In this document: piece by piece, positions 1 to 10,900 of the stretch
Numbering within the stretch: position 1 is the first letter of the stretch
How the letters are laid out: each line of letters opens with the position of its first letter
Origin: Paludibacter sp.
GTDB lineage: Bacteria; Bacteroidota; Bacteroidia; Bacteroidales; Paludibacteraceae
DNA: 64,000 bases
Direction: 5' to 3'
Assembly (NCBI GenBank): GCA_028690665.1
Contig: JAQVAV010000007.1
Coordinates: forward strand, 184,603 to 248,602
Program-made: the position numbers and the translations under genes
The notes under the pieces: generated by a model
What the model was told of the DNA's origin: nothing
What the model saw: only the letters and a program-made list of their open reading frames with translations
Database searches by the model: none

Positions 1-416
1 TTGAAATCAAGGCTGAAAAATCAGTCATGGCACCAATACCCAGAAAAATGAGTGGTGGGTACCAACCGGAAATAACTCCGCTGTAAAGGATATTTAATAC
101 AGAGCCATCTTCGTAGATGCCGATTCGATATCCTTCTGTAAACGGAATGTTTCCAACCAAAATACCGAATCCGATAGGAATCAGCAAAAGAGGCTCCCAG
201 TGTTTGGCAATTCCAAGGTATATAAAAATAAGACCAACACCGATCATTATCAAATACTTAAATTCAAAATTACTAAATCCGGTATTTACCCAGAAGCCTT
301 GCAGACTCTCTAATACAGTGTGATTTTCTGTTGCTGCTTGTGCCAATAATCCTTCCGGCATTAAAAATGCAAGTATTATGGCTATAAAAATAAACTTTAT
401 GTTGACTTTATTCATA
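1..416 (-). CDS. Na+-translocating decarboxylase beta subunit (OadB/MmdB-like), partial, runs off window start
   Basis: Minus-strand reading from the ATG at 416 gives MNKVNIKFIFIAIILALLMPEGLLAQAATENHTVLESLQGFWVNTGFSNFEFKYLIMIGVGLIFIYLGIAKHWEPLLLIPIGFGILVGNIPF..., colinear with the complete beta subunit at 2985..4313. Confidence 0.85.
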
Positions 417-428
417 TTACCTGAATTT

Positions 429-878
429 TTATTCTATTTCAAACAAAACTTCGTCCTGTAGGACAGCCTGTCCATTTTGCACGTTTACTTTGAGGATTGT
501 ACCACTTCGTTCAGCCAAAATGTTATTTTCCATTTTCATGGATTCCATCACCAAAAGTATGTCTCCTTCTTTAAAATGGTCGCTGGCGTTTACGTTTATT
601 CTGATTATGCTGCCCGGAAGCGGGGCCTTTATCGTTTTCGCACTTGGCTTGCTGGTATGCGAAACAGGAGTAAGGTTCTCAGCAACCCTTTTATCTCCCT
701 GTTTAGTCTGCACTTCTTTGCGAACAAGTATAGGAGTTTTACTTGTTTTTTTTATTTCTTCGTTGATTACAACTGAATAAGGGGTTCCATTGACTTCAAC
801 TTCAGCAACTTTATCTTCAATTGACTTGATGTGAACCAAATAATTGGTACCGTTTATATTAAGATTGTATTTTTTCAT
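429..878 (-). CDS. Biotin carboxyl carrier subunit of decarboxylase, one biotinyl domain
   Basis: Biotinylation motif ESMKMENNIL in a C-terminal biotinyl domain; operon context. Confidence 0.9.
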   Translation of the reverse strand: MKKYNLNINGTNYLVHIKSIEDKVAEVEVNGTPYSVVINEEIKKTSKTPILVRKEVQTKQGDKRVAENLTPVSHTSKPSAKTIKAPLPGSIIRINVNASDHFKEGDILLVMESMKMENNILAERSGTILKVNVQNGQAVLQDEVLFEIE

Positions 879-1216
879 CTTTGAAAATTATTTAATCCGT
901 AAATTTTTGAACTCCAGGGTGAATAACGTTTATCATTGTGTTTGATAGTCAATATGTTACTTTCTTCGTCGTGCACACTATTTAAGAATAGGTGCAAGGC
1001 CACAGATATTGCCACAACATCATCTCCTGAGGTATGTACAACCTCGTGATCTTTTTTTCCTGCTTTCAACATCCTTTTTTTTGAGGCATTTATACTCATT
1101 CTTTGTATAAACTCAAAAATAATGACAAGACAGGCAAGAGCTATGAAAACGACGGATATTCCAATGGCCGAACCAAGGAGCATGTCACCTAAAGTGCTAA
1201 TTACTAATATATTCAT
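875..1216 (-). CDS. OadG-like gamma/delta subunit of Na+-pumping decarboxylase
   Basis: Small protein with one N-terminal TM and C-terminal YSPWSSKIYGLNN, shared with 5076..5450. Confidence 0.8.
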   Translation of the reverse strand: MNILVISTLGDMLLGSAIGISVVFIALACLVIIFEFIQRMSINASKKRMLKAGKKDHEVVHTSGDDVVAISVALHLFLNSVHDEESNILTIKHNDKRYSPWSSKIYGLNNFQR

Positions 1217-1226
1217 AAGAAGATGT

Positions 1227-2786
1227 TTAAAGTGGAATATTGTTATGTTTTTTCAGTGGGTTTACAACTTTTTTGGTTTGTAATGCTTCGAAGGCTCTGA
1301 TAACTCTGAAACGGGTGTTCCGGGGTTCAATTACATCATCGATATATCCATAAGATGCTGCCTGATAAGGATTGGCAAATTTTTCGTTATATTCACTGAC
1401 TTTGTCTGCAATAAATTGCGTTTTTTCATCCAGATCGGCTATTTTGTTAATAGCTCTGCCTTCCAAAACTTCGATAGCTCCTGCTGCACCCATAACTGCA
1501 ATTTCGGCTGTTGGCCAGGCGTAATTAAAATCTCCGCGTAATTGTTTACAGCTCATGACATCGTGTGCTCCGCCATAAGATTTACGTATCGTGACCGTAA
1601 TTTTGGGTACAGTAGCTTCTCCGTAAGCAAACATTAGTTTTGCACCATGGACTATAATTCCAGCATATTCTTGTCCGGATCCGGGTAAGAAGCCTGGGAC
1701 ATCAACTAAAGTCAGAATTGGAATATTGAACGCATCGCAAAATCTTACGAAACGGGCAGCTTTGCGCGAAGCATCACAATCTAAGACACCTGCCAGAAAA
1801 TTGGGTTGATTGGCGATAATTCCAGTCGAATTCCCGTTGAAGCGGGCAAAACCCACAATGATATTTCGGGCATAGTGGCGATGAACTTCTAAAAATTCTT
1901 CATTGTCGACAATGGCATGAATGACATTTTTCATGTCGTATGGTAAGTTTGGATTATCCGGAATAATGGAATTTAAAGAGTCTTCAAGTCTGTCAATAGG
2001 ATCCGACAGATCTCCCATAGGGGCTTCTTCCAGATTATTTTGAGGAAGGAAGGATAATAATTTCCGGATTAAAAGCGTTCCTTCTTCTTCGTTGTCTACT
2101 TTGAAATGAGCTACTCCTGATTTTCCGGCATGGACATCGGCACCTCCTAAATCTTCTGTCGAAATGTCTTCGCCTGTAACCGATTTTACAACTTTCGGAC
2201 CGGTAACAAACATGTATGAATTGTCTTCGGTCATCATGATAAAATCGGTAAGCGCCGGAGAATAAACTGCTCCACCTGCGCATGGTCCGAAAATAGCCGA
2301 TATTTGAGGAATAACTCCGGAAGCCAGAATGTTCCGTTCGAAAATTTCGGCGTAGCCGGCCAACGATGTTACGCCTTCCTGAATACGGGCACCACCTGAA
2401 TCGTTTATACCAATAACCGGGCAGCCTAATTTCATGGCCATGTCCATTATTTTACAGATTTTAAGGGCCATTGTTTCCGATAATGAACCTCCAAAAACTG
2501 TAAAATCCTGTGCAAATACGTACACAATACGTCCATCTATGGTTCCATGTCCGGTAACAACTCCATCTCCGAGGTATTTTTCATTTTCGAGTCCGAAATT
2601 GTAACAGCGATGGGTTATGAACATATCAAGTTCTTCGAAACTGCCTTCATCGAGTAACATTTCAATTCTCTCGCGAGCTGTATATTTCCCTTTGGAGTGT
2701 TGAGATGAAATTCTTTTTTCTCCTCCGCCCATTTTTGCCTGAGCTCTGAGGTCAATAAGATTTTTTACTTTTTGCTGATTTTCCAT
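1227..2786 (-). CDS. mmdA: Acyl-CoA carboxyltransferase / methylmalonyl-CoA decarboxylase alpha subunit (copy 2); start reassigned to MENQQKVK
   Basis: Crotonase-fold carboxyltransferase motifs ([39 protein letters not shown]); nearly identical to 5457..7016. The ORF track start at 2831 adds 15 aa not present in the paralogue. Confidence 0.92.
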   Translation of the reverse strand: MENQQKVKNLIDLRAQAKMGGGEKRISSQHSKGKYTARERIEMLLDEGSFEELDMFITHRCYNFGLENEKYLGDGVVTGHGTIDGRIVYVFAQDFTVFGGSLSETMALKICKIMDMAMKLGCPVIGINDSGGARIQEGVTSLAGYAEIFERNILASGVIPQISAIFGPCAGGAVYSPALTDFIMMTEDNSYMFVTGPKVVKSVTGEDISTEDLGGADVHAGKSGVAHFKVDNEEEGTLLIRKLLSFLPQNNLEEAPMGDLSDPIDRLEDSLNSIIPDNPNLPYDMKNVIHAIVDNEEFLEVHRHYARNIIVGFARFNGNSTGIIANQPNFLAGVLDCDASRKAARFVRFCDAFNIPILTLVDVPGFLPGSGQEYAGIIVHGAKLMFAYGEATVPKITVTIRKSYGGAHDVMSCKQLRGDFNYAWPTAEIAVMGAAGAIEVLEGRAINKIADLDEKTQFIADKVSEYNEKFANPYQAASYGYIDDVIEPRNTRFRVIRAFEALQTKKVVNPLKKHNNIPL

Positions 2787-2926
2787 GTGTGAGTATTTTT
2801 GATTTAAGTAATATTGGACCAGGCAAAACAAATTACAACATTTAATCTATACAAAAATGATGCGTTAAACGGATAACTTGTTTTTACAAAGATTAAAAAT
2901 ATATTTGAAAAAAACAACAACTACAA

Positions 2927-2961
2927 AAAAAGCCCGTCAGTTCTAATTCTGACGGGCTTTT
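2927..2961 (-). terminator. Rho-independent terminator between the two decarboxylase operons
   Basis: Perfect stem AGCCCGTCAG / CTGACGGGCT with flanking A/T runs, downstream of beta subunit 2985..4313. Confidence 0.85.
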
Positions 2962-2984
2962 AGTAATATTATATTCGAAAAAAG

Positions 2985-4313
2985 CTAGGAAAGCATAGTA
3001 AGCATCAGACCGGCTGCAACAGCCGAACCGATAACACCTGCAACATTGGGGCCCATAGCATGCATCAAAAGGAAGTTGCCCGGGTCAGTTTCCTGACCTA
3101 CAACCTGAGAAACCCTCGCTGCCATTGGAACAGCCGATACTCCTGCCGAACCAATTAACGGATTTACTTTTTCCTTGGTAAACAGGTTCATAAATTTGGC
3201 GAGTAATACACCGCCCGAAGTACCGAATGAAAATGCAATAATACCTATGGTGAGAATTTCGAGCGTTTTAATATTTAAAAACGCATCTGCTGTAGCCGTA
3301 GCTCCCACGGTAATCCCCAGAAAAATAGTTGTTATATTCATTAACTCGTTTTGTACCGTTTTGCTCAGTCGTTCTACAACACCACTTTCTTTCATAAGGT
3401 TACCTACCATAAGGCAACCGATAAGAGGTGCTGCCGGTGGTAATAGAAGTGAAACGAAAGCCGTTGCAAAAATAGGAAATATAATTTTTTCCTTTTTAGA
3501 AACAATACGTAACTGTTTCATTTTGATGGCTCTTTCTTTCTTGGTGGTTAAAGCACGCATAATAGGTGGTTGAATAACCGGAACTAAAGCCATATATGAA
3601 TAAGCTGCCACGGCAATAGGACCAAGTAAATCCGGAGCAAGACGTGTTGTCAGATAAATAGCCGTTGGACCATCGGCACCTCCGATAATTCCGATAGATG
3701 CAGCTTCCTTGGGTAAAAAACCTAAAGCAATGGCACCGAGGTAAGTGGCAAATATACCAAACTGTGCAGCTGCTCCCAAGAGCAAACTTTTGGGATTGGC
3801 CAACATAGGCCCAAAGTCGGTCATAGCGCCTACACCAATGAAGATTAAACAAGGATAAATTCCTAATTTTACTCCAAGGTACAGATAATCGAGTAACCCG
3901 GCTCCGTTAGCAAACATATCCCAGTGGACATGACCATCGGCAAACAGTTCCGGATTATATAATCCTGCCAGTGGCAAATTTGTAAGCAACATACCAAATG
4001 CGATAGGGAGTAATAGCAATGGTTCGAATTGTTTAACGATTGCAAGATACAGCAGCACACATGAAATGAAAATCATTACGATTGTTTGCCAGTTGAGGTT
4101 TGCAAACCCCATACCTTCAACGAAATTAACAAGGCTTTCTTCAATAAATGCAGTTCCTGATTTTGCATTTTCTGCCTGAGTTATCGACGTAGTTTGAACC
4201 GTATCACCGCTTGTACTCAGTGGTGTTGTGGATGTTTGTGCTGACACAAACATCGAAACAGCCGAGAACAAAAAAGCAATAAGTATGAAAATATATTTTT
4301 TTGTTTTCATCAT
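2985..4313 (-). CDS. mmdB: Na+-translocating decarboxylase beta subunit
   Basis: Polytopic; [57 protein letters not shown] typical of OadB/MmdB. Confidence 0.93.
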   Translation of the reverse strand: MMKTKKYIFILIAFLFSAVSMFVSAQTSTTPLSTSGDTVQTTSITQAENAKSGTAFIEESLVNFVEGMGFANLNWQTIVMIFISCVLLYLAIVKQFEPLLLLPIAFGMLLTNLPLAGLYNPELFADGHVHWDMFANGAGLLDYLYLGVKLGIYPCLIFIGVGAMTDFGPMLANPKSLLLGAAAQFGIFATYLGAIALGFLPKEAASIGIIGGADGPTAIYLTTRLAPDLLGPIAVAAYSYMALVPVIQPPIMRALTTKKERAIKMKQLRIVSKKEKIIFPIFATAFVSLLLPPAAPLIGCLMVGNLMKESGVVERLSKTVQNELMNITTIFLGITVGATATADAFLNIKTLEILTIGIIAFSFGTSGGVLLAKFMNLFTKEKVNPLIGSAGVSAVPMAARVSQVVGQETDPGNFLLMHAMGPNVAGVIGSAVAAGLMLTMLS

Positions 4314-4335
4314 TTATTCTTTGTTTTACAAGTGT

Positions 4336-5070
4336 TTATTCAATATCAAACAATGCATCGTCCTGCATTACTGTCTGACCTTGTTGAACATGAATAGCTT
4401 TTACGACTCCATCTTTTTCGGACAAGATATTGTTTTCCATTTTCATAGATTCTAATGTCATCAATAAATCTCCCCGTTTTACCTGTTGACCTACTTTGGT
4501 CACTATTTTAATTACACTCCCAGGCAGTGGAGCTTTGATTGTTTTTGCACCACTGGTTGGTTTTGGAGTTTCTACTTTAGGTGCCGGAGCTGGCTTAACT
4601 TCCGCTTTGGGAGCTTCAACAGGTTGCGGCACCGGTGCTTCTACAATTTCGGAACCTTCAAAGTCAATAAGTACATCGTCCTGCATTACAGCCTGTCCCG
4701 GTTGTACATGGATGTTTTTTATAATTCCATTTTGTTCGGCCAGAATGTTGTTTTCCATTTTCATGGATTCCATGGTCATTAAAATGTCTCCGCGTTTTAC
4801 GGTTTGGCCTTGTTTTACAAGTACTTTCATGATACTTCCCGGAAGCGGGGCTTTAATCGCACTTGCGGTTACAGTCCGGTTGGGGGTAATAATAGGAGTT
4901 ACCTTACCAGCCGGTTTACGATTTAAAGAAAGAGCCGGAGTTTTTTCCTGTTTTTCAATTTCAACAGTAAAAGGAGTTCCATTGACTTCAATTTCAGCAA
5001 CGTTTTGTTCAATCTCATTTACTGAAACTTCATATTCGCTTCCGTTTATTTTAAATTTGAATTTCTTCAT
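4336..5070 (-). CDS. Biotin carrier protein with two tandem biotinyl domains joined by a Pro/Ala linker
   Basis: Two motifs: TMESMKMENNILAEQ and TLESMKMENNILSEK; linker APVPQPVEAPKAEVKPAPAPKVETPKP. Confidence 0.9.
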   Translation of the reverse strand: MKKFKFKINGSEYEVSVNEIEQNVAEIEVNGTPFTVEIEKQEKTPALSLNRKPAGKVTPIITPNRTVTASAIKAPLPGSIMKVLVKQGQTVKRGDILMTMESMKMENNILAEQNGIIKNIHVQPGQAVMQDDVLIDFEGSEIVEAPVPQPVEAPKAEVKPAPAPKVETPKPTSGAKTIKAPLPGSVIKIVTKVGQQVKRGDLLMTLESMKMENNILSEKDGVVKAIHVQQGQTVMQDDALFDIE

Positions 5071-5075
5071 AATGA

Positions 5076-5450
5076 TTATTTTACTAAATTATTTAAGCCA
5101 TAAATTTTTGAACTCCACGGCGAATAACGTCTTTCTACGGTTTTGATTGTAATGATTGCGCTTTCTTCATCGTGAACTTCTGCATAGTATAAATGCAATG
5201 CCATTGCAATGGCGGCACTGTCATTTGCTGAAAGATGTCCCTCTTCATACTCAATATTATTGTCCGGAGCAGTTGTTGTAGCTTCCGCTGCTACCTGATT
5301 TTTTTTAGGAATTCGTACTTTGGGCGCTATTGCTTTGCTGAAAAGACTTAAAACAATAACGAGTAATATTAGCAGTATAAATACCATACTAATTCCGAAT
5401 CCTACTATATCTAAGGCATTTGCCCAATTAATTGCCAATATATTCATCAT
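5076..5450 (-). CDS. OadG-like gamma/delta subunit
   Basis: N-terminal TM, YSPWSSKIYGLNNLVK tail, operon context. Confidence 0.8.
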   Translation of the reverse strand: MMNILAINWANALDIVGFGISMVFILLILLVIVLSLFSKAIAPKVRIPKKNQVAAEATTTAPDNNIEYEEGHLSANDSAAIAMALHLYYAEVHDEESAIITIKTVERRYSPWSSKIYGLNNLVK

Positions 5451-5456
5451 CTGAAA

Positions 5457-7016
5457 TTATAAAGGAATGTTTGAATGTTTTTTCAATGGGTTGACTATTT
5501 TTTTAGTCTGAAGAGCCTGGAAAGCACGAATGACACGGAAACGAGTATTTCTTGGTTCAATCACATCGTCAATATAGCCGTAAGAAGCTGCCTGATATGG
5601 ATTTGCAAATTTTTCTTTATACTCGTTTACTTTTTCATCAACGAATTTCGCTTTTTCATCCGGGTCAGTAATTGCCTTGATAGCCCGGCCTTCCAATACT
5701 TCTATAGCCCCTGCAGCACCCATTACAGCTATTTCGGCAGTTGGCCATGCGTAGTTAAAATCGCCGCGCAATTGCTTACAACTCATCACATCGTGTGCTC
5801 CTCCATAAGATTTACGGATGGTAATGGTAACTTTTGGTACGGTTGCTTCACCATAAGCAAACATCAGTTTGGCTCCGTGTGCAATGATACCAGCATATTC
5901 TTGTCCCGAACCGGGCAGGAATCCCGGAACATCAACCAAAGTCAGAATAGGAATATTGAATGCATCGCAAAAACGTACGAAGCGAGCAGCTTTGCGGGAA
6001 GCATCGCAGTCAAGTACACCGGCAAGAAAATTCGGCTGATTGGCTATTATACCAGTAGAAATGCCATTGAAGCGGGCGAAACCGACAATTATATTGCGGG
6101 CATAATCTGCATGAACTTCGAGGAATTTACCGCAATCAACAATACCGGCAATAACAGATTTCATATCGTATGGCATATTCGGATTATCCGGAACGATCGC
6201 ATTTAATCCATCTTCAAGACGATTGATAGGGTCAGAACATTCTTCAATCGGAGCTTCTTCCAGATTATTTTGCGGCAAATATGAAATCAGTTCACGGATA
6301 GTAGTTATACCAGTTTCTTCATCTGATACACGAAAGTGAGATACTCCGGATTTTCGGGCGTGAACATCAGCGCCGCCGAGATCTTCTGTAGTAATAGTTT
6401 CGCCGGTAACTGATTTTACAACTTTAGGTCCTGTTACGAACATATAAGAATTTTGTTCGGTCATTAAAATAAAGTCGGTGAGGGCAGGAGAGTATACCGC
6501 ACCACCGGCACAAGGTCCGAAAATAGCCGATATTTGAGGAATTACTCCAGAGGCTAGAATATTTCGTTCGAAAATTTCGGCATATCCGGCCAAAGAAGTA
6601 ACACCTTCTTGGATACGGGCTCCTCCCGAGTCATTGATACCAATTACGGGACAGCCCATTTTCATGGCCATATCCATTACTTTACAAATTTTTAGAGCCA
6701 TAGTTTCAGATAACGATCCGCCGAATACGGTGAAATCCTGAGCAAAGACAAATACGGTGCGTCCATCTATAGTTCCATGTCCCGTTACAACACCATCACC
6801 CAAATATTTTTCGTTTTCCAATCCGAAGTTATTACAACGATGAGTTACAAACATGTCGAATTCTTCAAAACTCCCTTCGTCTAATAACATGTGAATTCTT
6901 TCCCTGGCTGTGAATTTCCCTTTTGAATGTTGAGATGTAATTCTTTTTTCGCCACCCCCTAATTTTGCCTGATCTCTCAGGTCAATCAGATTTTTTACTT
7001 TTTGTTGATTTTCCAT
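5457..7016 (-). CDS. mmdA: Acyl-CoA carboxyltransferase / methylmalonyl-CoA decarboxylase alpha subunit (copy 1)
   Basis: Carboxyltransferase motifs as for 1227..2786; followed by gamma, biotin carrier and beta subunits. Confidence 0.93.
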   Translation of the reverse strand: MENQQKVKNLIDLRDQAKLGGGEKRITSQHSKGKFTARERIHMLLDEGSFEEFDMFVTHRCNNFGLENEKYLGDGVVTGHGTIDGRTVFVFAQDFTVFGGSLSETMALKICKVMDMAMKMGCPVIGINDSGGARIQEGVTSLAGYAEIFERNILASGVIPQISAIFGPCAGGAVYSPALTDFILMTEQNSYMFVTGPKVVKSVTGETITTEDLGGADVHARKSGVSHFRVSDEETGITTIRELISYLPQNNLEEAPIEECSDPINRLEDGLNAIVPDNPNMPYDMKSVIAGIVDCGKFLEVHADYARNIIVGFARFNGISTGIIANQPNFLAGVLDCDASRKAARFVRFCDAFNIPILTLVDVPGFLPGSGQEYAGIIAHGAKLMFAYGEATVPKVTITIRKSYGGAHDVMSCKQLRGDFNYAWPTAEIAVMGAAGAIEVLEGRAIKAITDPDEKAKFVDEKVNEYKEKFANPYQAASYGYIDDVIEPRNTRFRVIRAFQALQTKKIVNPLKKHSNIPL

Positions 7017-7132
7017 TTATGCTGTAGTTTTTATAACGTCAAATAATGAATAATTGGTTGAATAAACGCTTAATTATTTCTGGAATATGAGCGTTTATTA
7101 CAACCAATTAAGACTGTATTTTTACGATAAAC

Positions 7133-7543
7133 TTATTTTTTCGGATCTTCGCAAAGTTCGGTAAGAACTCCGAATGTTGATTTAGGGTGTAGGAATGCGA
7201 TGTTTAATCCTTCAGCTCCTTTACGGGGTTGTTTATCTATAAGATTAACTCCTTTTTCTGCTACAAGATTAAGGGTTTCCTGCAGACCTTCAACAGCAAA
7301 AGCTACGTGATGGACACCTTCTCCTTTTTTTTCAATAAATTTTCCGACAGGCCCTTCCGGATCTGTTGATTCGAGCAATTCAATTTTCGTTTGTCCGATT
7401 TTGAAGAATGCAGTTTTTACTTTTTGTTCGGGAACTTCTTCAATAGCATAGCATTTTAATCCTAATACATTTTCATAATATGGAATTGCTGCTTCAATGC
7501 TTTTTACTGCAATTCCCAAATGTTCGATGTGAGTGAGATTCAT
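7133..7543 (-). CDS. mce: Methylmalonyl-CoA epimerase
   Basis: VOC fold, MNLTHIEHLGIAVKSIEAAIPYYENVLGL...GEGVHHVAFAV; upstream of mmdA. Confidence 0.93.
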   Translation of the reverse strand: MNLTHIEHLGIAVKSIEAAIPYYENVLGLKCYAIEEVPEQKVKTAFFKIGQTKIELLESTDPEGPVGKFIEKKGEGVHHVAFAVEGLQETLNLVAEKGVNLIDKQPRKGAEGLNIAFLHPKSTFGVLTELCEDPKK

Positions 7544-7873
7544 TTTATCTAAATATTTTAAATTGAAATTAATGATGTATTGTGTTAATAATGATTAAAG
7601 AAAAATTTCTCTAATTATTAAATTTTGCGGCAAATTTACTATAAATATTCTTCATTATCAACGAAATAGATGATAAAATATGAAAAAAATAATATACTCT
7701 GAAAATCAACGTGTTAGATAAAAATGTATTTTCTTGCGGAAAATATTTATTTGCTCAGTTGAGGTCCTTTTGTGCAGATATTTTGTTGGTCTTTTAAGTG
7801 AAAATAATCATTAGAATAAATCTGGTTTGATACGTGGAAAAATTAATATTATAGTTGGATAAAATGCATAAAA

Positions 7874-7905
7874 AATCTCCGAAAAACTTGCGCCTTTCGG
7901 AGATT
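7874..7905 (-). terminator. Terminator of PFOR gene
   Basis: Stem AATCTCCGAAA / TTTCGGAGATT just downstream of the minus-strand gene 7945..11484. Confidence 0.8.
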
Positions 7906-7944
7906 CTTTTTAGATATATATTATAAACTTTTTATTAGTTTAAA

Positions 7945-10900
7945 TTAAAACTGCTGACTTTCCATACGTTTGTATCCGTTATAACGCCATTTAGCATTTT
8001 CTTCGGCAGCAAGGAATAATTCATTGGCTTCCTGAGGAAATTGTTTTGAAAGAGAAGTATAACGCACTTCACCTTTCAGGAAGTCCTGAAATTTTTCCCA
8101 TTGCGGTTCTTTCGAATCTACAACCATAGGATTTTTTCCTTCTTTTTCCAAATCAGGATTGTAGCGGTACAAATGCCAGTATCCGCATTCTACAGCCAAC
8201 TTTTGTTCATCCTGAGCTTTACCCATACCTTTACGTAAACCATGACTGATACATGGAGAGTAGGCAATTACGATTGATGGTCCGTCATAAGCTTCAGCTT
8301 CACGAATAGCTTTCAGAGTCTGAGCCTGATTAGCTCCCATAGCCACCTGAGCAACGTATACATAACCGTAAGTTGCGGCAATCATACCGAGGTCTTTTTT
8401 ACGGATACGTTTACCAGAAGCAGCAAATTTAGCAACAGCACCAACCGGAGTTGATTTTGAAGCCTGACCGCCGGTATTTGAATAAACTTCGGTATCAAGA
8501 ACAAGGATATTTACATTTTTACCAGATGCGATTACATGGTCAAGACCGCCGAAACCAATATCATAAGCCCAGCCGTCACCACCGATAATCCATTGTGATT
8601 GTTTAATCAGGTATTGACTTAATTCTGCAATTTCTTTACAGTAAGAACATTTTCCTTCTTTTACTAATGGAGTAATTTTAGCAGCGAGTTCTTTTGTTTT
8701 GGCTGCATCTTCACGGAATTCGATCCATTGTGCAAACAAATCTTTCAATTCGTCAGAGCAACAGTTTTCTTCAGAAGCCGAAGTCATCAATCGAACAAGG
8801 CGATCGCGCATTTGCTGTACGGCGAATACCATACCTAAACCGAATTCAGCATTATCTTCAAACAAAGAGTTTGCCCATGCCGGTCCGCGTCCATCTTCAT
8901 TGGTTGTATAAGGAGTTGAAGGTGCTGATGCAGAGTAGATTGAACTACAGCCTGTAGCATTAGAAACCATTTGATGATCCCCGAATAATTGAGTAATAAG
9001 TTTTACATAAGGAGTTTCACCACAACCAGCACAAGCTCCTGAGAATTCGAACAACGGAGTTGCAAACTGAGAATTCTTAACGTTAGCTTTGGTATCAACA
9101 AGATTTTGTTTTGTTTTTACATTTTCAACACAGAAGTCCCAATTATCCTGATTTTCGTATTGAGTTTCAATAGAAACCATTTTCAGTGCTTTACCGTTTT
9201 TATTACCCGGGCAAACATCAGCACAGTTATCGCAACCAAGACAGTCAAGTACGTCAACCTGAATGCGGAACTGCATATCTGCAAATTGTTTACCGTTAGC
9301 TTTCAGTGTGTCTGCTGCAAAAGGAGCTTTGCTGAGTTCGGCCTGATCAAGAACAAACGGACGAATAGCAGCGTGAGGACATACATAAGCACATTGGTTA
9401 CACTGAATACAGTTGTCTTTATCCCATACCGGAACTTTAGCGGCAACACCACGTTTTTCAAATTTAGCAGTTCCCTGATCCCAAGTTCCGTCTTCACGGT
9501 TTTTAAATGCTGATACAGGTATATCATCTCCGGCCTGAGCATTAATAGGATAAACAACATCTTTGATAAATGCGGGAACGTTGTTATTGTGAATCAGAGC
9601 ATCTTCGTCTGCAAGGTTTGCCCATTCGGGAAGAACGTCGACTTTTACGTATTCACCGCCACGGTCAACGGCTGCATAGTTTTTATTTACGACATCTTCA
9701 CCTTTTTTACCGTAAGATTTTACAATAAATTTCTTCATTTGTTCTACGGCTAATTCAACAGGAATAACTTTGGTAATCCGGAAGAATGCCGATTGAAGAA
9801 TTGTGTTGGTTCGGTTACCCAGACCAATTTCTAATGCAATGTTCGTTGCATCAATGATATACAAAGTAATATTATTGGCAGCTAAGTATTTTTTTACTTT
9901 TGCAGGAAGGTTCTTTTGAACTTCTTCTGGTGTCCAGATTGTATTCAAAAGGAATGTCCCGTTTTTCTTCAAACCTTTGGTTACATCATACAAGTGTAAA
10001 TAAGCCTGTACGTGACATGCAACAAAGTTTGGTGTTGTTACCAAATAGGTTGAACGGATAGGAGAATCACCGAAACGAAGGTGAGAACAGGTGAAGCCTC
10101 CTGATTTTTTTGAATCGTAAGCAAAATATGCCTGGCAATATTTATTCGTGTTGTCACCAATAATTTTAATAGAATTCTTGTTTGCCCCTACAGTACCATC
10201 AGCTCCCAATCCATAGAATTTTGCTTCAACGATACCTTCACCGCCAAGAGAAACTTCTTCACCAAGAGGTAGAGAAGTAAATGTAATATCATCTACAATA
10301 CCTACTGTAAAGCCGTTGCGTGGAGAAGGCAATGCAAGATTTTTGTATACAGCAAGAACCTGTGCTGGAGTAAAGTCTTTTGATGAAAGACCATAACGTC
10401 CACCAACAACTAACGGCTGATTTTCTGTTCCATATAATGCATCTTTTACATCAAGATACAAAGGTTCTCCACCAGCACCCGGTTCTTTTGTTCTGTCAAG
10501 AACACAGATACGTTTTGCTGTTTTAGGAAGAGCAGCCAGAAAATGTTTAGCAGAGAATGGACGATATAAGTGTACCGAAATCAAGCCTACTTTTTCGCCT
10601 TCAGCTGTTAAATGATCAATTCCTTCACGAATAGCTTCTGTTGCAGAACCCATAGCAATAACTACGCGATCAGCATCCGGTGCTCCGTAATAGTCGAATA
10701 ATCCGTATTTACGACCGGTAATTGCATTCAGTTTGTTCAAATAGTCTTCAACTACAGCAGGAATTACTTCGTAAAAAGGATTTGCAGCTTCGCGAGCCTG
10801 GAAATAAATATCCGGATTCTGTGCAGTACCACGTGCAACCGGGTGTTCCGGGTTCAGTGCGCGATCGCGGAAAGCTTTCAATGCATCCTGATCAACAAGA

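Noticed and set aside
477-780. Plus-strand ORFs opposite the biotin carrier gene
   Set aside because: Antisense shadows of a clear biotinyl-domain gene; two overlapping frames and no family signature
1227-2831. Upstream start [15 protein letters not shown] for mmdA copy 2
   Set aside because: Extension absent from the near-identical copy; start at 2786 preferred
3175-3573. 132-aa plus-strand ORF opposite the beta subunit
   Set aside because: Antisense to a strongly recognised membrane subunit; composition reflects the opposite strand
5475-6206. 243-aa plus-strand ORF opposite mmdA
   Set aside because: Long but antisense to a conserved carboxyltransferase; no recognisable motif
8694-9513. 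Several plus-strand ORFs opposite nifJ
   Set aside because: Antisense to an intact 1179-aa PFOR
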